From the NCBI RefSeq assembly GCF_032911445.1, contig NZ_JAWJEJ010000002.1:372001-436000 (forward strand): a DNA stretch of 64,000 nt. Reading direction: 5' to 3'. Position numbers and translations under genes: made by a program. The notes below the pieces were generated by a model. That model saw only the letters and a program-made list of their open reading frames with translations. It had not been told where the DNA came from and ran no database searches. Origin of the DNA: Sphingomonas sp. HF-S4 (GTDB lineage: Bacteria; Pseudomonadota; Alphaproteobacteria; Sphingomonadales; Sphingomonadaceae). Positions within the stretch are counted from its first letter, which is position 1. Each line of letters opens with the position of its first letter. This document shows, piece by piece, positions 24,701 through 34,075 of the stretch.

Positions 24701-25984
24701 TCACTTGGCGAGATCGGTATAGATCGCCTGCGATGCCTCGCGCTTGAAGCCCTGCTCGGCGAACGAATTGATCATCACCGTCGCGCGAAGCTTCTGCACC
24801 GGATCGACCCAGCCGATCGAGCCCGCCGCGCCGGCCCAGCCGAACGTGCCCTTGCCCGGGCCGCCGGGCTTGTCGGCAAGATAGACCGATCCGCCGGCGC
24901 CGAAGCCCATCGGCGCGCCGCTATCGGCGGTCATCTGAGCCAGCGTCGAACGGTCCACGCTGGCGGGCAGCAGGTCGGACATCGCCAGTCTGACCGTCTC
25001 GGGCTTGAGGATGCGCGCGCCGTCGAGCTCGCCGCCGTTGAGCAGCATGTGGAGGAAGCGGTCATAGTCGCGCGCCGACATCACCAGCCCCGCGCCGCCA
25101 TAGGGGAAGCTCGGCGGCTGGAGCCACACCGAGGTCGCGCCGGGGTCGGCGGCGAGCTTGGGCGCCATATAGTTGGTCGCGAAGATGCCTGCTTTGTCCT
25201 GCGGGACGGTCCAATAGCTCGCCTGCATCTTGAGCGGGGTGAAGATGCGGGTGTTGACGAACTGGTCGAACGGCATGCCGCCGGCGACTTCGATGACGCG
25301 GCCGAGCACGTCGAGCCCAATCGAATAGCTCCACTTCGCGCCCGGATCGGCGATCAGCGGCAAGCCCGCGACGCGATTGGCGAATTCCTCGAGGCTCGGA
25401 GCGCGCGCCGAGCGCATCCCCGGCTCCATCAGCGCATTGACCTGCGCCGGGTTGATGCCGAGCCGGTTATATTCGTCGAGCAAAGGCCCCTTGGTGATGA
25501 TGGTGTAGCCCAGCCCTGCGGTGTGGGTGAGCAGGTTGCGGACCGTGATCGGGCGGACGGCGGGCCGGCTGGTCAGGTCCTTGGCGGGATCGACCAGCAC
25601 CTTCATGTCCTTGAACGCGGGGATGAAGTCGCTGATCGGCTGGTCGAGCTTGAGCTTGCCCTCCTCGACCAGAATCATCGCGGCGATGCCGGTGATCGGC
25701 TTCGTCATCGAATAGACCCGCCACAGGCTGTCGGCATCGGCGCGCGCGGCTACGGGCTCATAGGCGATACGGCCCTCGGCGATCGTCTGGATCGGCGCAT
25801 TGCCCACGCCGGTGACCATCACAACGCCGGGCACCTTGCCTTCGGCGACGATGCGCTTCGCCAGATCGGCAGCGGCGGTTTGGCTGCGCGTGTTGGCCGA
25901 GGGGAGTGGGACGCTGGCCTGGGGCCAGGCGGGGCTGGCCAGCGCCAGCAGTGCAACCGATCCGAACAACCGCAAGCTACGCAT
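24701..25984 (-). CDS. secreted serine hydrolase, class C beta-lactamase fold
   Basis: A 427-residue protein from ATG 25984, which has GGGGAGGA at a proper distance. A signal peptide ends near SPAWPQA. The SxxK motif is S92-M-T-K95 in YSMTKPITG, the second motif is YSI in KWSYSIGLDV, and a late GAAGS fits the third motif. This is the beta-lactamase-related/esterase family (EstB-like), which includes esterases and D-amino peptidases; true beta-lactamase activity is unlikely. It overlaps the end of mutY by 8 bp. Confidence 0.9.
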   Translation of the reverse strand: MRSLRLFGSVALLALASPAWPQASVPLPSANTRSQTAAADLAKRIVAEGKVPGVVMVTGVGNAPIQTIAEGRIAYEPVAARADADSLWRVYSMTKPITGIAAMILVEEGKLKLDQPISDFIPAFKDMKVLVDPAKDLTSRPAVRPITVRNLLTHTAGLGYTIITKGPLLDEYNRLGINPAQVNALMEPGMRSARAPSLEEFANRVAGLPLIADPGAKWSYSIGLDVLGRVIEVAGGMPFDQFVNTRIFTPLKMQASYWTVPQDKAGIFATNYMAPKLAADPGATSVWLQPPSFPYGGAGLVMSARDYDRFLHMLLNGGELDGARILKPETVRLAMSDLLPASVDRSTLAQMTADSGAPMGFGAGGSVYLADKPGGPGKGTFGWAGAAGSIGWVDPVQKLRATVMINSFAEQGFKREASQAIYTDLAK

Positions 25985-27035
25985 GCTTCCTCCCCAAAAC
26001 CCTTGCCGCCTTGGCGAACACCGTCGGCAGGCCTGCCGATTCGATCTCGGCGATCGGCCACCATTCGCCCTTAAGCGTGCCAAAGTCCGCGCCTGTTTGC
26101 GCCGCGATTGTTGCAGCCGCAAGCGCGACGTCGAGGTTGAAATGGGTGAAGCCGTGGCGGACCTGGTCGTCGAGCAAGCGCCAGTCGGCAGCGATCGGCG
26201 CATCGGCGAGTCCGGGCGGGGTATCGCTCCACGGCCCGGTCGGCAGCGCACGCATGCCCCCCAGCAGTCCCTTGTCCGGGCGGCGGACGAGCAGCACCTC
26301 GCCGCCGCGCGTTAGCCAGAACATCGTGCCGTAGCGCTGCGGCTTGGGCAGCTTGGCGGCCTTGACCGGGAAGGTCTCGGCCGCGCCGGTGGCGAAGCCG
26401 TCGCACTGGTCGCGCAACGGGCAGAGCAGGCAGCGCGGCGCGCGCGCGGTGCAGATGCCCGAGCCTAGGTCCATCATCGCCTGGGCGAAGTCGCCGGCGC
26501 GGGCGTCGGGTGTAATGGTGTCGGTGAGTGCGCGGATCTTCGGGCGGGCGCCGGGCAGGGGGTCGGGTACCGCGAACAGCCGCGTCACCACGCGCTCGAC
26601 ATTGGCATCGACCACCACCGCGCGCTGCCCGAAGGCGATCGCCGCGATCGCGGCGGCGGTATAGCCGCCCACGCCGGGCAGTCCGAGCAATTCGGCTTCG
26701 GTCTCGGGGAGCGCGCCGCGTCGCGCGACTTCGCGGGCGCAAGCGAGCAGGTTCCGCGCGCGAGCGTAGTAACCGAGCCCGGCCCAGGCGGCCATCAGGT
26801 CGGCATCCTCGGCCGCGGCGAGCGCCTCGAAACTCGGCCAACGCGCGGTGAACTTGGCGAAATAGGGAATGACCGTCGCGACCTGGGTCTGCTGGAGCAT
26901 CACTTCGCTCAGCCAGACGCGATACGGATCGGGCGCGTTGGCGCCGGGCCGCGCGCGCCAGGGCAGGTCGCGGGCATGGGCATCGTACCAGGAGAGAAGC
27001 GGGGCGGCGATTGCGCGTGGGACGTTGTCGGGCAC
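25977..27035 (-). CDS. mutY: A/G-specific adenine glycosylase
   Basis: A 352-residue MutY, which removes adenine paired with 8-oxoguanine. WLSEVMLQQTQV holds the catalytic E44. The helix-hairpin-helix LPGVGGYTA is at 119-127, and D143 lies in VVDANVERV. The iron-sulfur cluster ligands C195-x6-C202-x2-C205-x5-C211 are all present. The C-terminal Nudix-like domain that senses 8-oxoG starts near residue 225. The start is a GTG at 27035. Divergent from the dciA gene, 27 bp apart. Confidence 0.96.
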   Translation of the reverse strand: MPDNVPRAIAAPLLSWYDAHARDLPWRARPGANAPDPYRVWLSEVMLQQTQVATVIPYFAKFTARWPSFEALAAAEDADLMAAWAGLGYYARARNLLACAREVARRGALPETEAELLGLPGVGGYTAAAIAAIAFGQRAVVVDANVERVVTRLFAVPDPLPGARPKIRALTDTITPDARAGDFAQAMMDLGSGICTARAPRCLLCPLRDQCDGFATGAAETFPVKAAKLPKPQRYGTMFWLTRGGEVLLVRRPDKGLLGGMRALPTGPWSDTPPGLADAPIAADWRLLDDQVRHGFTHFNLDVALAAATIAAQTGADFGTLKGEWWPIAEIESAGLPTVFAKAARVLGRKHA

Positions 27036-27062
27036 AGGGCCCTATGGCATGGGTTGATCATA

Positions 27063-27608
27063 ATGACGAAGGCTCCCGACAAACCCAAGCGTGCGACGAC
27101 GCGCCAGCCCAAGATGGAACCGCAACGCTCGAACCGTGCGCGCCCGGTTTCGGAGCTGCTGCCCGATGTCGGCCGCGCTGCGTTTCGGAAATTCGGTTTC
27201 GTCCAGCACGCGATCGTCAGCCGCTGGGCCGAGATCGTCGGCGAGCGCTATGCCCGCGTCTCGATGCCCGAATCGATCCGCTTTCCGCAGGGGCAGCGCG
27301 CCGAGGGGGTGCTGAGCCTGCTCGTCGGCGGCGCGCACGCCCCGATGATGCAGCACATCGCGCCCGAGATCATCGAGCGGGTCAATCGCTTCTTCGGTTA
27401 CGCCGCGGTCGCGCGCATCGCGATCCGCCAGGGCGAGATCAAGCGCGTCGCCAAGACCGCGCCGCCGCCCAGCCTCGCCCCGCTCACCGAGGCGATGGGC
27501 GACAGCCTGCGCGGCATCGCCGATCCCGAGCTCAAGGCGGTGCTCGAATCGCTCGCGGCGGGAGTCGCGGCGAACGACAAGAACCTCAAGCTCGGACGGA
27601 TCGACTGA
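27063..27608 (+). CDS. dciA: DUF721 protein, DciA-type helicase loader
   Basis: A 181-residue protein from ATG 27063. A basic N-terminus (KAPDKPKRATTRQPKM) is followed by the DUF721 domain: VSELLPDVGRAAFRKFGF, then AIVSRWAEIVGERYA. DciA is the ancestral loader of the replicative helicase DnaB in bacteria without DnaC. The C-terminal part has conserved-looking IADPELKAVLESLA. Its stop overlaps the start of the next gene by 1 bp, so it is co-transcribed with the DsbA-like pair and perhaps smc. Confidence 0.88.
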   Translation: MTKAPDKPKRATTRQPKMEPQRSNRARPVSELLPDVGRAAFRKFGFVQHAIVSRWAEIVGERYARVSMPESIRFPQGQRAEGVLSLLVGGAHAPMMQHIAPEIIERVNRFFGYAAVARIAIRQGEIKRVAKTAPPPSLAPLTEAMGDSLRGIADPELKAVLESLAAGVAANDKNLKLGRID

Positions 27609-28315
27609 TGGCATTGCGCTTCTTCGCCGCGGCGCTGCTGCTGATCCTCGGCGCTGGCGCCAGCACCGCGCAACAGGCGCGCACGGCGCCCGCGACCAAC
27701 TGGGTCGCCGTCGTCGCCAAGACGCCCGAAGGCGGCTTCCGCCAGGGCAATCCCAACGCGCCGATCAAGCTGGTCGAATATGGCTCGCGCACCTGCCCGA
27801 CCTGCGGCAAGTTCGCCGCCGAGGGCGTCGAGCCCCTGCGCCGCGAGTGGATCGCCAGCGGCAAATTGAGCTACGAGTTCCGCGACTATCTGATCCACGG
27901 CGTGCCCGATCTCTCGCTCGCCTTGCTCAACCAATGCGTGCCGGCCGCGCGCTTCTTCTCCACGCTCGACGCGATGTTCGCGAACCAGAAGGCGTTCGAC
28001 GCGCCGCTGCACAAGCTGATCGACAGCCAGCCCAAGCAAGTCGAGGCATGGCAGGCGCTCCCGCCGCCCCAGGCCGCGACCAAGTTCGCCGAAGCGCTCG
28101 GCATGCTGTCCTTCATGAAGGCGCGCGGCCTGCCCGAGGGGCAGGCGCGGGCCTGCCTGACCAATGCCGTGCGGATCAAGGGCATCGCCGATACCTATGC
28201 CGGCGGCGTCAGGGCGGGCATCCAGGGCACGCCGAGCTTCCTCGTCAACGGCCGCCGCGTGCGCGCCTATACCTGGGACCAGCTCCAGCCCGAGCTGCGC
28301 GCCGCGGACAATTGA
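27608..28315 (+). CDS. secreted DsbA-like thiol-disulfide protein 1
   Basis: A 235-residue protein with a signal peptide ending near ASTAQQ and a thioredoxin-fold DsbA-like domain. The active site is C63-P-T-C66 in GSRTCPTCGKF, and the cis-proline motif is GTPSFLVNG near the end. The classic DsbA site is CPHC; CPTC may shift the redox potential. It probably forms or reshuffles disulfides in the periplasm. Its start overlaps the dciA stop, and a second, similar protein is encoded next, so the two arose by duplication. Confidence 0.9.
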   Translation: MALRFFAAALLLILGAGASTAQQARTAPATNWVAVVAKTPEGGFRQGNPNAPIKLVEYGSRTCPTCGKFAAEGVEPLRREWIASGKLSYEFRDYLIHGVPDLSLALLNQCVPAARFFSTLDAMFANQKAFDAPLHKLIDSQPKQVEAWQALPPPQAATKFAEALGMLSFMKARGLPEGQARACLTNAVRIKGIADTYAGGVRAGIQGTPSFLVNGRRVRAYTWDQLQPELRAADN

Positions 28316-28338
28316 TCCCTTTCCTTCCGGAGATCCCT

Positions 28339-29073
28339 ATGCGTTCCTTCCTCCTTCTTCCGCTTCTCGCGCTCGCTGCCTGTGACGGCGGCGGTGACGG
28401 CAACAGCACCGGCCCCGTGTCGAGCGCGCCGGTGGCCAATGTCGCGCCGCCCGCGGGCAAGCAATGGGCCGACGTCGTGGCGGTGACGCCGCAGAACGGC
28501 TATGTCCAGGGCAATCCCAACGCGCCGATCAAGCTCATCGAATATGGCTCGCGCACCTGCCCGACCTGCGGCCGCTTCGGTGTCGAGGCCGCCGAGCCGC
28601 TCCGCGCGAACTACATCTCGACGGGCCGGGTGAGCTACGAGTTCCGCGACTTCCCGCTACATGGCGCACCCGATCTCGCGCTCGCCTTGCTCAACCAGTG
28701 CGCCGGCACCGAGGCATTCTTCCCGATGCTCGACCAGATCTTCGCCAATCAGCCGGCGTTCTTCGAGAAGATGGAGAAGCTGCCCCAGGGCTTCCAGCAG
28801 CAGCTCCAGGCGATGGCGCCGCCCCAGGCCGCGGCGGCGATCGCCGACCAGACCGGCATGGTCGAATTCGCCAAGCAGCGCGGCATTCCCGAGCCCAAGG
28901 CGCGCCAGTGCCTCGCCGACCAGGCCGCGGTGAAGCGCATCGCCGACAGCCTTGCCGAAGGCACCAACAAGGGCGTGAACGGCACGCCGAGCTTCTTCAT
29001 CAACGACGAGAAGATCGACGCCGCGCTCTGGGCGGATGTCGAGAAGGCGCTCAAGGCGGCCGGGGCTCGGTAA
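28339..29073 (+). CDS. DsbA-like thiol-disulfide lipoprotein 2
   Basis: A 244-residue tandem paralogue of the preceding gene. The leader MRSFLLLPLLALAACDG ends in a lipobox with Cys15, so this copy should be a membrane-anchored lipoprotein while the first copy is soluble. The active site is C74-P-T-C77 in GSRTCPTCGRF, and the cis-proline loop is GTPSFFINDE. Long stretches are identical to copy 1 (for example QGNPNAPIKL, then EYGSRTCPTCG). ATG 28339 follows CCGGAG. smc starts 23 bp downstream. Confidence 0.92.
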   Translation: MRSFLLLPLLALAACDGGGDGNSTGPVSSAPVANVAPPAGKQWADVVAVTPQNGYVQGNPNAPIKLIEYGSRTCPTCGRFGVEAAEPLRANYISTGRVSYEFRDFPLHGAPDLALALLNQCAGTEAFFPMLDQIFANQPAFFEKMEKLPQGFQQQLQAMAPPQAAAAIADQTGMVEFAKQRGIPEPKARQCLADQAAVKRIADSLAEGTNKGVNGTPSFFINDEKIDAALWADVEKALKAAGAR

Positions 29074-29096
29074 CGGCCGAGCCGGGGGGCGGGGCG

Positions 29097-32000
29097 ATGC
29101 AGATCAAGCGGCTGCGGCTGACGGGCTTCAAGAGCTTCGTCGACCCGGCCGACCTGCGGATCGAACCCGGCCTCACCGGCGTGGTCGGCCCCAACGGGTG
29201 CGGCAAATCGAACCTGCTCGAAGCGTTGCGCTGGGTGATGGGTGAGACCAGCGCGAAGTCGATGCGCGGGGCCGGCATGGAAGACGTGATCTTCGCCGGG
29301 ACCGCGACGCGGCCGGCGCGCGACTTCGCCGAGGTCTCGATCCTCGCCGACAGGCAAGGCGAGGACGACGAGCTCGAAGTCGTCCGCCGGATCGAGCGCG
29401 GGGCGGGATCGGCCTATCGAATCAACGGGCGCGACGTCCGCGCCAAGGATGTCGCTTTGGTGTTCGCCGATTCGGCGACGGGGGCGCATTCGCCGGCACT
29501 GGTCAGCCAGGGGCGGATCGGGGCGATCATCGCGGCAAAGCCGGGCGAGCGCCGCGCGATGCTCGAAGAGGCGGCGGGGATCGCCGGGCTCCATGTCCGC
29601 CGCCGCGATGCCGAGCAGAAACTCCGCGCGACCGAGGCGAACCTGACGCGGCTCGACGAGCTGATCGGCGACCAGGAAACGCGCGCCGCCGCGCTGAAGA
29701 GGCAGGCGCGCCAGGCCGAACGCTATCGCGAACTCTCCGAACGCATCCGCATCGCGGAGGCGCGGATGATCTATGCGCGGTGGCGCGACGCCGCGAGTGC
29801 GGCCGATGCCGCCAAGAAGGAAGCGGCGGCGGCCGAGGCGCTGGTCGCCGAGCGGGCGCTAGCGCACGACGCTGCCGCCGCGCGCCAGCAGGCCGCGGCC
29901 GAGGCCCTCGCCACGCTGCGCGCCGAAGCGCTGGCGGTGCGCGACCGGGCGACCGATGCGATGCACCGGCTGGCGACGCTGCGGAGCGAGCGCGGGACCG
30001 TCGAACGCCGGATCGTCGAGCTGCGCGAAGCCGAGGTGCGGCTGGCCGAGGATCGCGGGCGCGAGGGCGCGCTGGCGCACGACGCGGCCGAGGCGCTGGC
30101 GCGACTTGGCGACGAGGCCACGGCGCTCGAGGCGCGCATTGCCGATGCCGGCGCGCGGATGCCGATGCTCGACGCGGCGCTGGCCGAGGCCGAGCGGGCT
30201 GCGCGCGATTCCGAGGTGGCGCTGGCCCAGGCATTGGCGGCACAGGCAAGCGAGGCGGCGGACGCGCGGGTGGCGGAAGCGGCGCTGATTGCTGCGCGAA
30301 CGCGGGCCGAGCGGGCCGGGCGCGACCAGGCGCGAGTCGATGCCGAGATCGCGGCGCTGGGCGACGCCGAGCCGCTCAAGGCCGAGAAGGCGCGAGCGGC
30401 AAAGGTGCGGGCGCAGGCAGTAGCGCAGGCCGAGACTGCGCGCGCCGGGCTGACGCGCGCCGATGCGAGCGAGCGCAGCGCGATCGACTCGCGTGATCGG
30501 GCGCAGTCGGCACGTGCGGCGGCGCACGCCGAGCTGGCGCAGCTCGACAGCGAGTCGGCGGTGCTCGCCAAGGCGACGCGGCCTTCGGGCAAGGATAGGC
30601 TGCTAGACCGGCTCAAGGTCGATGCCGGCTATGAGCGCGCGCTCGCCGCGGCGCTGGGAGATGACCTCGAGGCGGGGCTCGATGCCGGGGCCGAGCGCTA
30701 TTGGGCCGGCGCCGGGCCGCAGCCGGGCGATCCAGGCGCGCCGGTGGATACCGTGCCGCTGGCGCGGCATGTCGAGGCACCGCCTGCGCTGGCACGGCGG
30801 CTGGCGCAGGTGCTCGTTGCCGAGCGCGATGCGGGACAGCCGCTTGCGGTGGGACAGCGGCTGGTGACGCTCGCTGGCGTGCTGCGGCGGTGGGACGGCT
30901 ATGTCGCCAAGTCGGGCGGCGCGGCGGCGGCTGAGCGGCTCGAGCGCGTCAATCGGCTCGCCGCGCTGGAGAAGACGCGACCGGCGGCGGTGCGCGCGGT
31001 CGATGCCGCCGATGCCGAGCTTGCCCGGATCGACGAAAGCATTGTCGAGGCGCGGCGCAGGGCGGCCGACTGCCGCCGGGTGCTCGACCATGCCGAGAAT
31101 GCCGGGCGCGAGGCTGCGCGTGCCGAGGACCGTGCGACTGCACAGCTCGAACGGCTCGACTCGCAGCGCGCCGATCTCGAAGCGCGGCGGGCGCGGGTGG
31201 CGGGCGAGCAGGACGAGGGGGCGGGCGAGCTGGCGCGGGCCGAGGCGGCCAAGGCGGCATTGCCCGACGGATCGGCGACGCGCGCCAGGGTCGCGGCATT
31301 GTCGGCGGAGGCCGAGACGCGGCGGACGGGAGCCGCCAATGCGCGCGGCGAGCGCGGCAGCCTCGACCGCGAGATCGGCCAGGCGCGCGAGCGGCTCGCT
31401 GCGGCGACCGCCGAGAGCAAGAGCTGGAAGTCGCGCGCGGGCGAGGCGGCGCGGCGGGCAAGCGAGATGGAGAAGCGCGCGGGCGAGCTGGCCGGGGAGC
31501 GCGAGCGGATCGCCGGCCGCCCTGCCGAGCTCGATGCCGCGGTAGCGGAGGCCGAGGCGGCAACCGAAGCGGCGCGCGCCGAGTCGGCGAGCGCGCAGGC
31601 GGCCGAGCGCGAGGCCGAAGCGGCGCTGCGTGGCACCGAGGGCGATGTCCGCACCGCCAACGAGGCGTTGGCCGAGGCGCGCGAGATGCGCGCGGGGGCG
31701 AGTGCGCGCGCCGAGAACCAGGAGATGCGGCGCGTCGAGATGGGGCGCCTTTCGGGCGAGCGCTTCGAATGCCCGCCGCCGCTGCTGCCCCAGAAGGCCG
31801 GGTTCGAGGCGGAAAGCGTCCGCAGCCCGCAGGACGAATCGGGCGCCCATGAGAAACTCAGTGTCGACCGCGAGCGAATCGGACCAGTCAATTTGGTCGC
31901 CGAGACCGAGCTTGCCGAACTCGAAGCCGCATTCACCAGCAATGCCGCCGAGCGCGACGAGCTGGCCCAGGCAGTCAATCGGCTGCGCGGGTCGATCGGA

Positions 32001-32504
32001 ACGCTCAATCGCGAGGGGCGGCAGCGGCTGCTCGCGGCGTTCGAGGCGGTCGACTTGCATTTCCGGCGGCTCTTCTCGACGCTGTTCAACGGCGGGCAGG
32101 CGCATCTGGAGCTGGTCGATTCGGACGATCCGCTCGAGGCGGGGCTCGAGATCATGGCGCAGCCGCCGGGCAAGCGGCTCCAGTCGCTGACGCTGCTTTC
32201 GGGGGGCGAGCAGGCGCTGACCGCGGTGGCGCTGATCTTTGCGCTGTTCCTGACAAATCCGGCGCCGATCTGCGTGCTCGACGAAGTCGATGCGCCGTTG
32301 GACGACGCCAATATCGAGCGCTTCTGCGACCTGCTCGAGGCGATGACGCGTGAGACCGCGACGCGCTATCTGATCGTTACCCACAATGCCGCGACGATGA
32401 GCCGGATGCATCGGCTGTTCGGCGTGACGATGGTCGAGCGCGGGGTGAGCCGGCTGGTGTCGGTGGATCTGGGCGGGGCCGAGAGTTTGCTGGCGGCGGA
32501 GTGA
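29097..32504 (+). CDS. smc: chromosome segregation protein SMC
   Basis: A 1135-residue SMC ATPase, which compacts and separates chromosomes as a ring with ScpA and ScpB. The N-terminal Walker A is GPNGCGKSN at 31-39. Alanine- and arginine-rich coiled coils run from about 165 to 480 and 620 to 930, with a hinge region between them around 500-600. The C-terminal head has LSGGEQALTAVAL and Walker B VLDEVDAPLDD. ATG 29097 (MQIKRLRLTGFKSFV) is the family start; the in-frame ORF upstream is a shadow of the DsbA genes. Coiled-coil parts are strongly biased to Ala, Glu and Arg, as expected at this GC content. Confidence 0.96.
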   Translation: MQIKRLRLTGFKSFVDPADLRIEPGLTGVVGPNGCGKSNLLEALRWVMGETSAKSMRGAGMEDVIFAGTATRPARDFAEVSILADRQGEDDELEVVRRIERGAGSAYRINGRDVRAKDVALVFADSATGAHSPALVSQGRIGAIIAAKPGERRAMLEEAAGIAGLHVRRRDAEQKLRATEANLTRLDELIGDQETRAAALKRQARQAERYRELSERIRIAEARMIYARWRDAASAADAAKKEAAAAEALVAERALAHDAAAARQQAAAEALATLRAEALAVRDRATDAMHRLATLRSERGTVERRIVELREAEVRLAEDRGREGALAHDAAEALARLGDEATALEARIADAGARMPMLDAALAEAERAARDSEVALAQALAAQASEAADARVAEAALIAARTRAERAGRDQARVDAEIAALGDAEPLKAEKARAAKVRAQAVAQAETARAGLTRADASERSAIDSRDRAQSARAAAHAELAQLDSESAVLAKATRPSGKDRLLDRLKVDAGYERALAAALGDDLEAGLDAGAERYWAGAGPQPGDPGAPVDTVPLARHVEAPPALARRLAQVLVAERDAGQPLAVGQRLVTLAGVLRRWDGYVAKSGGAAAAERLERVNRLAALEKTRPAAVRAVDAADAELARIDESIVEARRRAADCRRVLDHAENAGREAARAEDRATAQLERLDSQRADLEARRARVAGEQDEGAGELARAEAAKAALPDGSATRARVAALSAEAETRRTGAANARGERGSLDREIGQARERLAAATAESKSWKSRAGEAARRASEMEKRAGELAGERERIAGRPAELDAAVAEAEAATEAARAESASAQAAEREAEAALRGTEGDVRTANEALAEAREMRAGASARAENQEMRRVEMGRLSGERFECPPPLLPQKAGFEAESVRSPQDESGAHEKLSVDRERIGPVNLVAETELAELEAAFTSNAAERDELAQAVNRLRGSIGTLNREGRQRLLAAFEAVDLHFRRLFSTLFNGGQAHLELVDSDDPLEAGLEIMAQPPGKRLQSLTLLSGGEQALTAVALIFALFLTNPAPICVLDEVDAPLDDANIERFCDLLEAMTRETATRYLIVTHNAATMSRMHRLFGVTMVERGVSRLVSVDLGGAESLLAAE

Positions 32505-32506
32505 GC

Positions 32507-33058
32507 ATGGAACGACAGGCGAGTTTCGAAATAGATCTGGCGACGCATATGAATGCGCAGCGGCTGCACCAGCACGTCCAGTTGCGCAGCAAGCGGGCGT
32601 TGCGCGGCTATCTGATCCTGTCGGCGGTCTATTCGGTGCTGTTCGTCGGGGTGGCGATGCTGTCGGGCAGCCGACAGGGCGATCCGTGGTGGATCGTGGG
32701 CGCGCTGTTTGCCGGGCCGGTGGTCGGCGCGATCGTGTGCGGACTGATGCAGTTGGTTCACGGCTGGATGCTGCCGCGCCGGATCACGCGGGTTCATGCG
32801 CAGCATCATGCGCTGCGCGATCCGATGCGGATCGCGTGGGACGACAGCCAGTTCACGCTGGAAGGCGAATCGGGATCGACTCGGCTGGCATGGGGACGCT
32901 TCGTCCAATGGGCCGAGGCGCGCGGAATGATCCTGCTCTATCAGACCGACAATCTTTTCAACCTGATCCCCGAAGCGACGCTGAGCGCCGAGCAGCGCGG
33001 CGAGATCGTCGCGGCGCTGGAGGGCGCAGGTGTGAAGCGGGTCGGGCCGCGCGCATAG
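32507..33058 (+). CDS. YcxB-like membrane protein
   Basis: A 183-residue protein from ATG 32507, only 2 bp after the smc stop. Two predicted membrane helices (about 34-55 and 63-88) are followed by a cytosolic C-terminal domain with WGRFVQWAEARGMILLYQ, then LFNLIPEATLS, the pattern of YcxB-like C-terminal domains. Function unknown. Its tight junction with smc suggests co-transcription rather than a shared role. Confidence 0.82.
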   Translation: MERQASFEIDLATHMNAQRLHQHVQLRSKRALRGYLILSAVYSVLFVGVAMLSGSRQGDPWWIVGALFAGPVVGAIVCGLMQLVHGWMLPRRITRVHAQHHALRDPMRIAWDDSQFTLEGESGSTRLAWGRFVQWAEARGMILLYQTDNLFNLIPEATLSAEQRGEIVAALEGAGVKRVGPRA

Positions 33059-33073
33059 TCTTCCAGATCGCGC

Positions 33074-34075
33074 TCAGCCCAATATACGCTCGTACAGCGC
33101 GATATAGCGGTCCGCCATCGCCTCGACCGAGAAGTGGGCTTCGATGCGCGCGCGGCAGGCGGCGCGATCAATCGTGTCGATCTTGTCGAGAGCGGAGATC
33201 GCCTCATCCACCGAATGGACCAGCATGCCGGTCTCCGGCGTGATCAGCTCGGGCATGCTGCCGCGATCGATCGCGATAACCGGCGTCCCACACGCCATCG
33301 CCTCGATCACCGAGAGGCCAAAGGGTTCGTCGAAGTTGATCAGGTGGAGCAGCGCCGTGGCACCGCCGAGCGCCTTCAGGCGCGCTTCGCCGCCCACCGG
33401 CCCGTGATAGACGATGCGGTCGCTGAGGTGCGGCTGGACCTCGCGCTCGAAATAGCCCTGGTCCTGGACGATGCCGTAGAGATCAAGGTGGCGGCCGCTG
33501 GCCTGGGCGACGTGGATCGCCTCCCTGGCCCCCTTGTCTGGGTGCATGCGGCCGAAGAAGAGAAGGTCGTCGCTGCCCTGCGCGTCGAAGGGGAATTCGT
33601 CGAGGCGGATGCCGTGGTGGATCGTCGCGGCGTATTTCAGGCTCGGGTGCCGGTCCGCCTCGCTGATCGCGACATAATGCACGCGATCCTCGAATGGCTT
33701 GTACATCGGCAATATCCGATCCGACGAGAAGCCATGGATCGTGGTCACCATCGGCGTGTCGATCAGCGGGGCATAGGCATGGGCGGGGAAATCGGCCTGG
33801 TTGTGGATCAGGTCGAACTCGGCGGCGCGGGCGAAGAGGTGCGACTGGTGGGCATATTCCCAGACCTTGGCGTCGATCGTCGGATCTTCCTCGTAGCCGC
33901 GCGGCACCACCCCGGCGAGCGTGCCCGCGGTGATCGAATCCTGCGTGGCGAACAAGGTGACGTCCACACCGCGCGCGACCAGCGCTTCGGTGAGCAGGCT
34001 CGTCACCAGTTCCCACGGGCCATAGTGCCGCGGGGGCGTGCGCCACGCGATCGGCGCCAGCATTGCGATCTTCAT
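33074..34075 (-). CDS. family 4 glycosyltransferase
   Basis: A 333-residue GT4 glycosyltransferase. The N-terminal donor-independent domain begins MKIAMLAPIAWRTPPRHYGP, and the C-terminal domain has the family EX7E region in INFDEPFGLSVIEAMACGTP. It should use a nucleotide sugar and act in the cytoplasm. ATG 34075 overlaps the stop of the GH13 gene by 4 bp (ATGA), so it is translated in the same operon as the GH13 enzyme and probably the GH130 enzyme. Such trios in Alphaproteobacteria suggest synthesis and turnover of an intracellular oligosaccharide, but the sugar is not known. Confidence 0.9.
   Translation of the reverse strand: MKIAMLAPIAWRTPPRHYGPWELVTSLLTEALVARGVDVTLFATQDSITAGTLAGVVPRGYEEDPTIDAKVWEYAHQSHLFARAAEFDLIHNQADFPAHAYAPLIDTPMVTTIHGFSSDRILPMYKPFEDRVHYVAISEADRHPSLKYAATIHHGIRLDEFPFDAQGSDDLLFFGRMHPDKGAREAIHVAQASGRHLDLYGIVQDQGYFEREVQPHLSDRIVYHGPVGGEARLKALGGATALLHLINFDEPFGLSVIEAMACGTPVIAIDRGSMPELITPETGMLVHSVDEAISALDKIDTIDRAACRARIEAHFSVEAMADRYIALYERILG

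Noticed and set aside
24701..25984. True class C beta-lactamase
   Set aside because: The motif spacing and composition fit the EstB-like serine hydrolase group; there is no evidence for a resistance function.
29780..31560. Long alternative frames over smc
   Set aside because: They are by-products of the Ala/Glu/Arg-rich coiled-coil coding sequence at high GC content.
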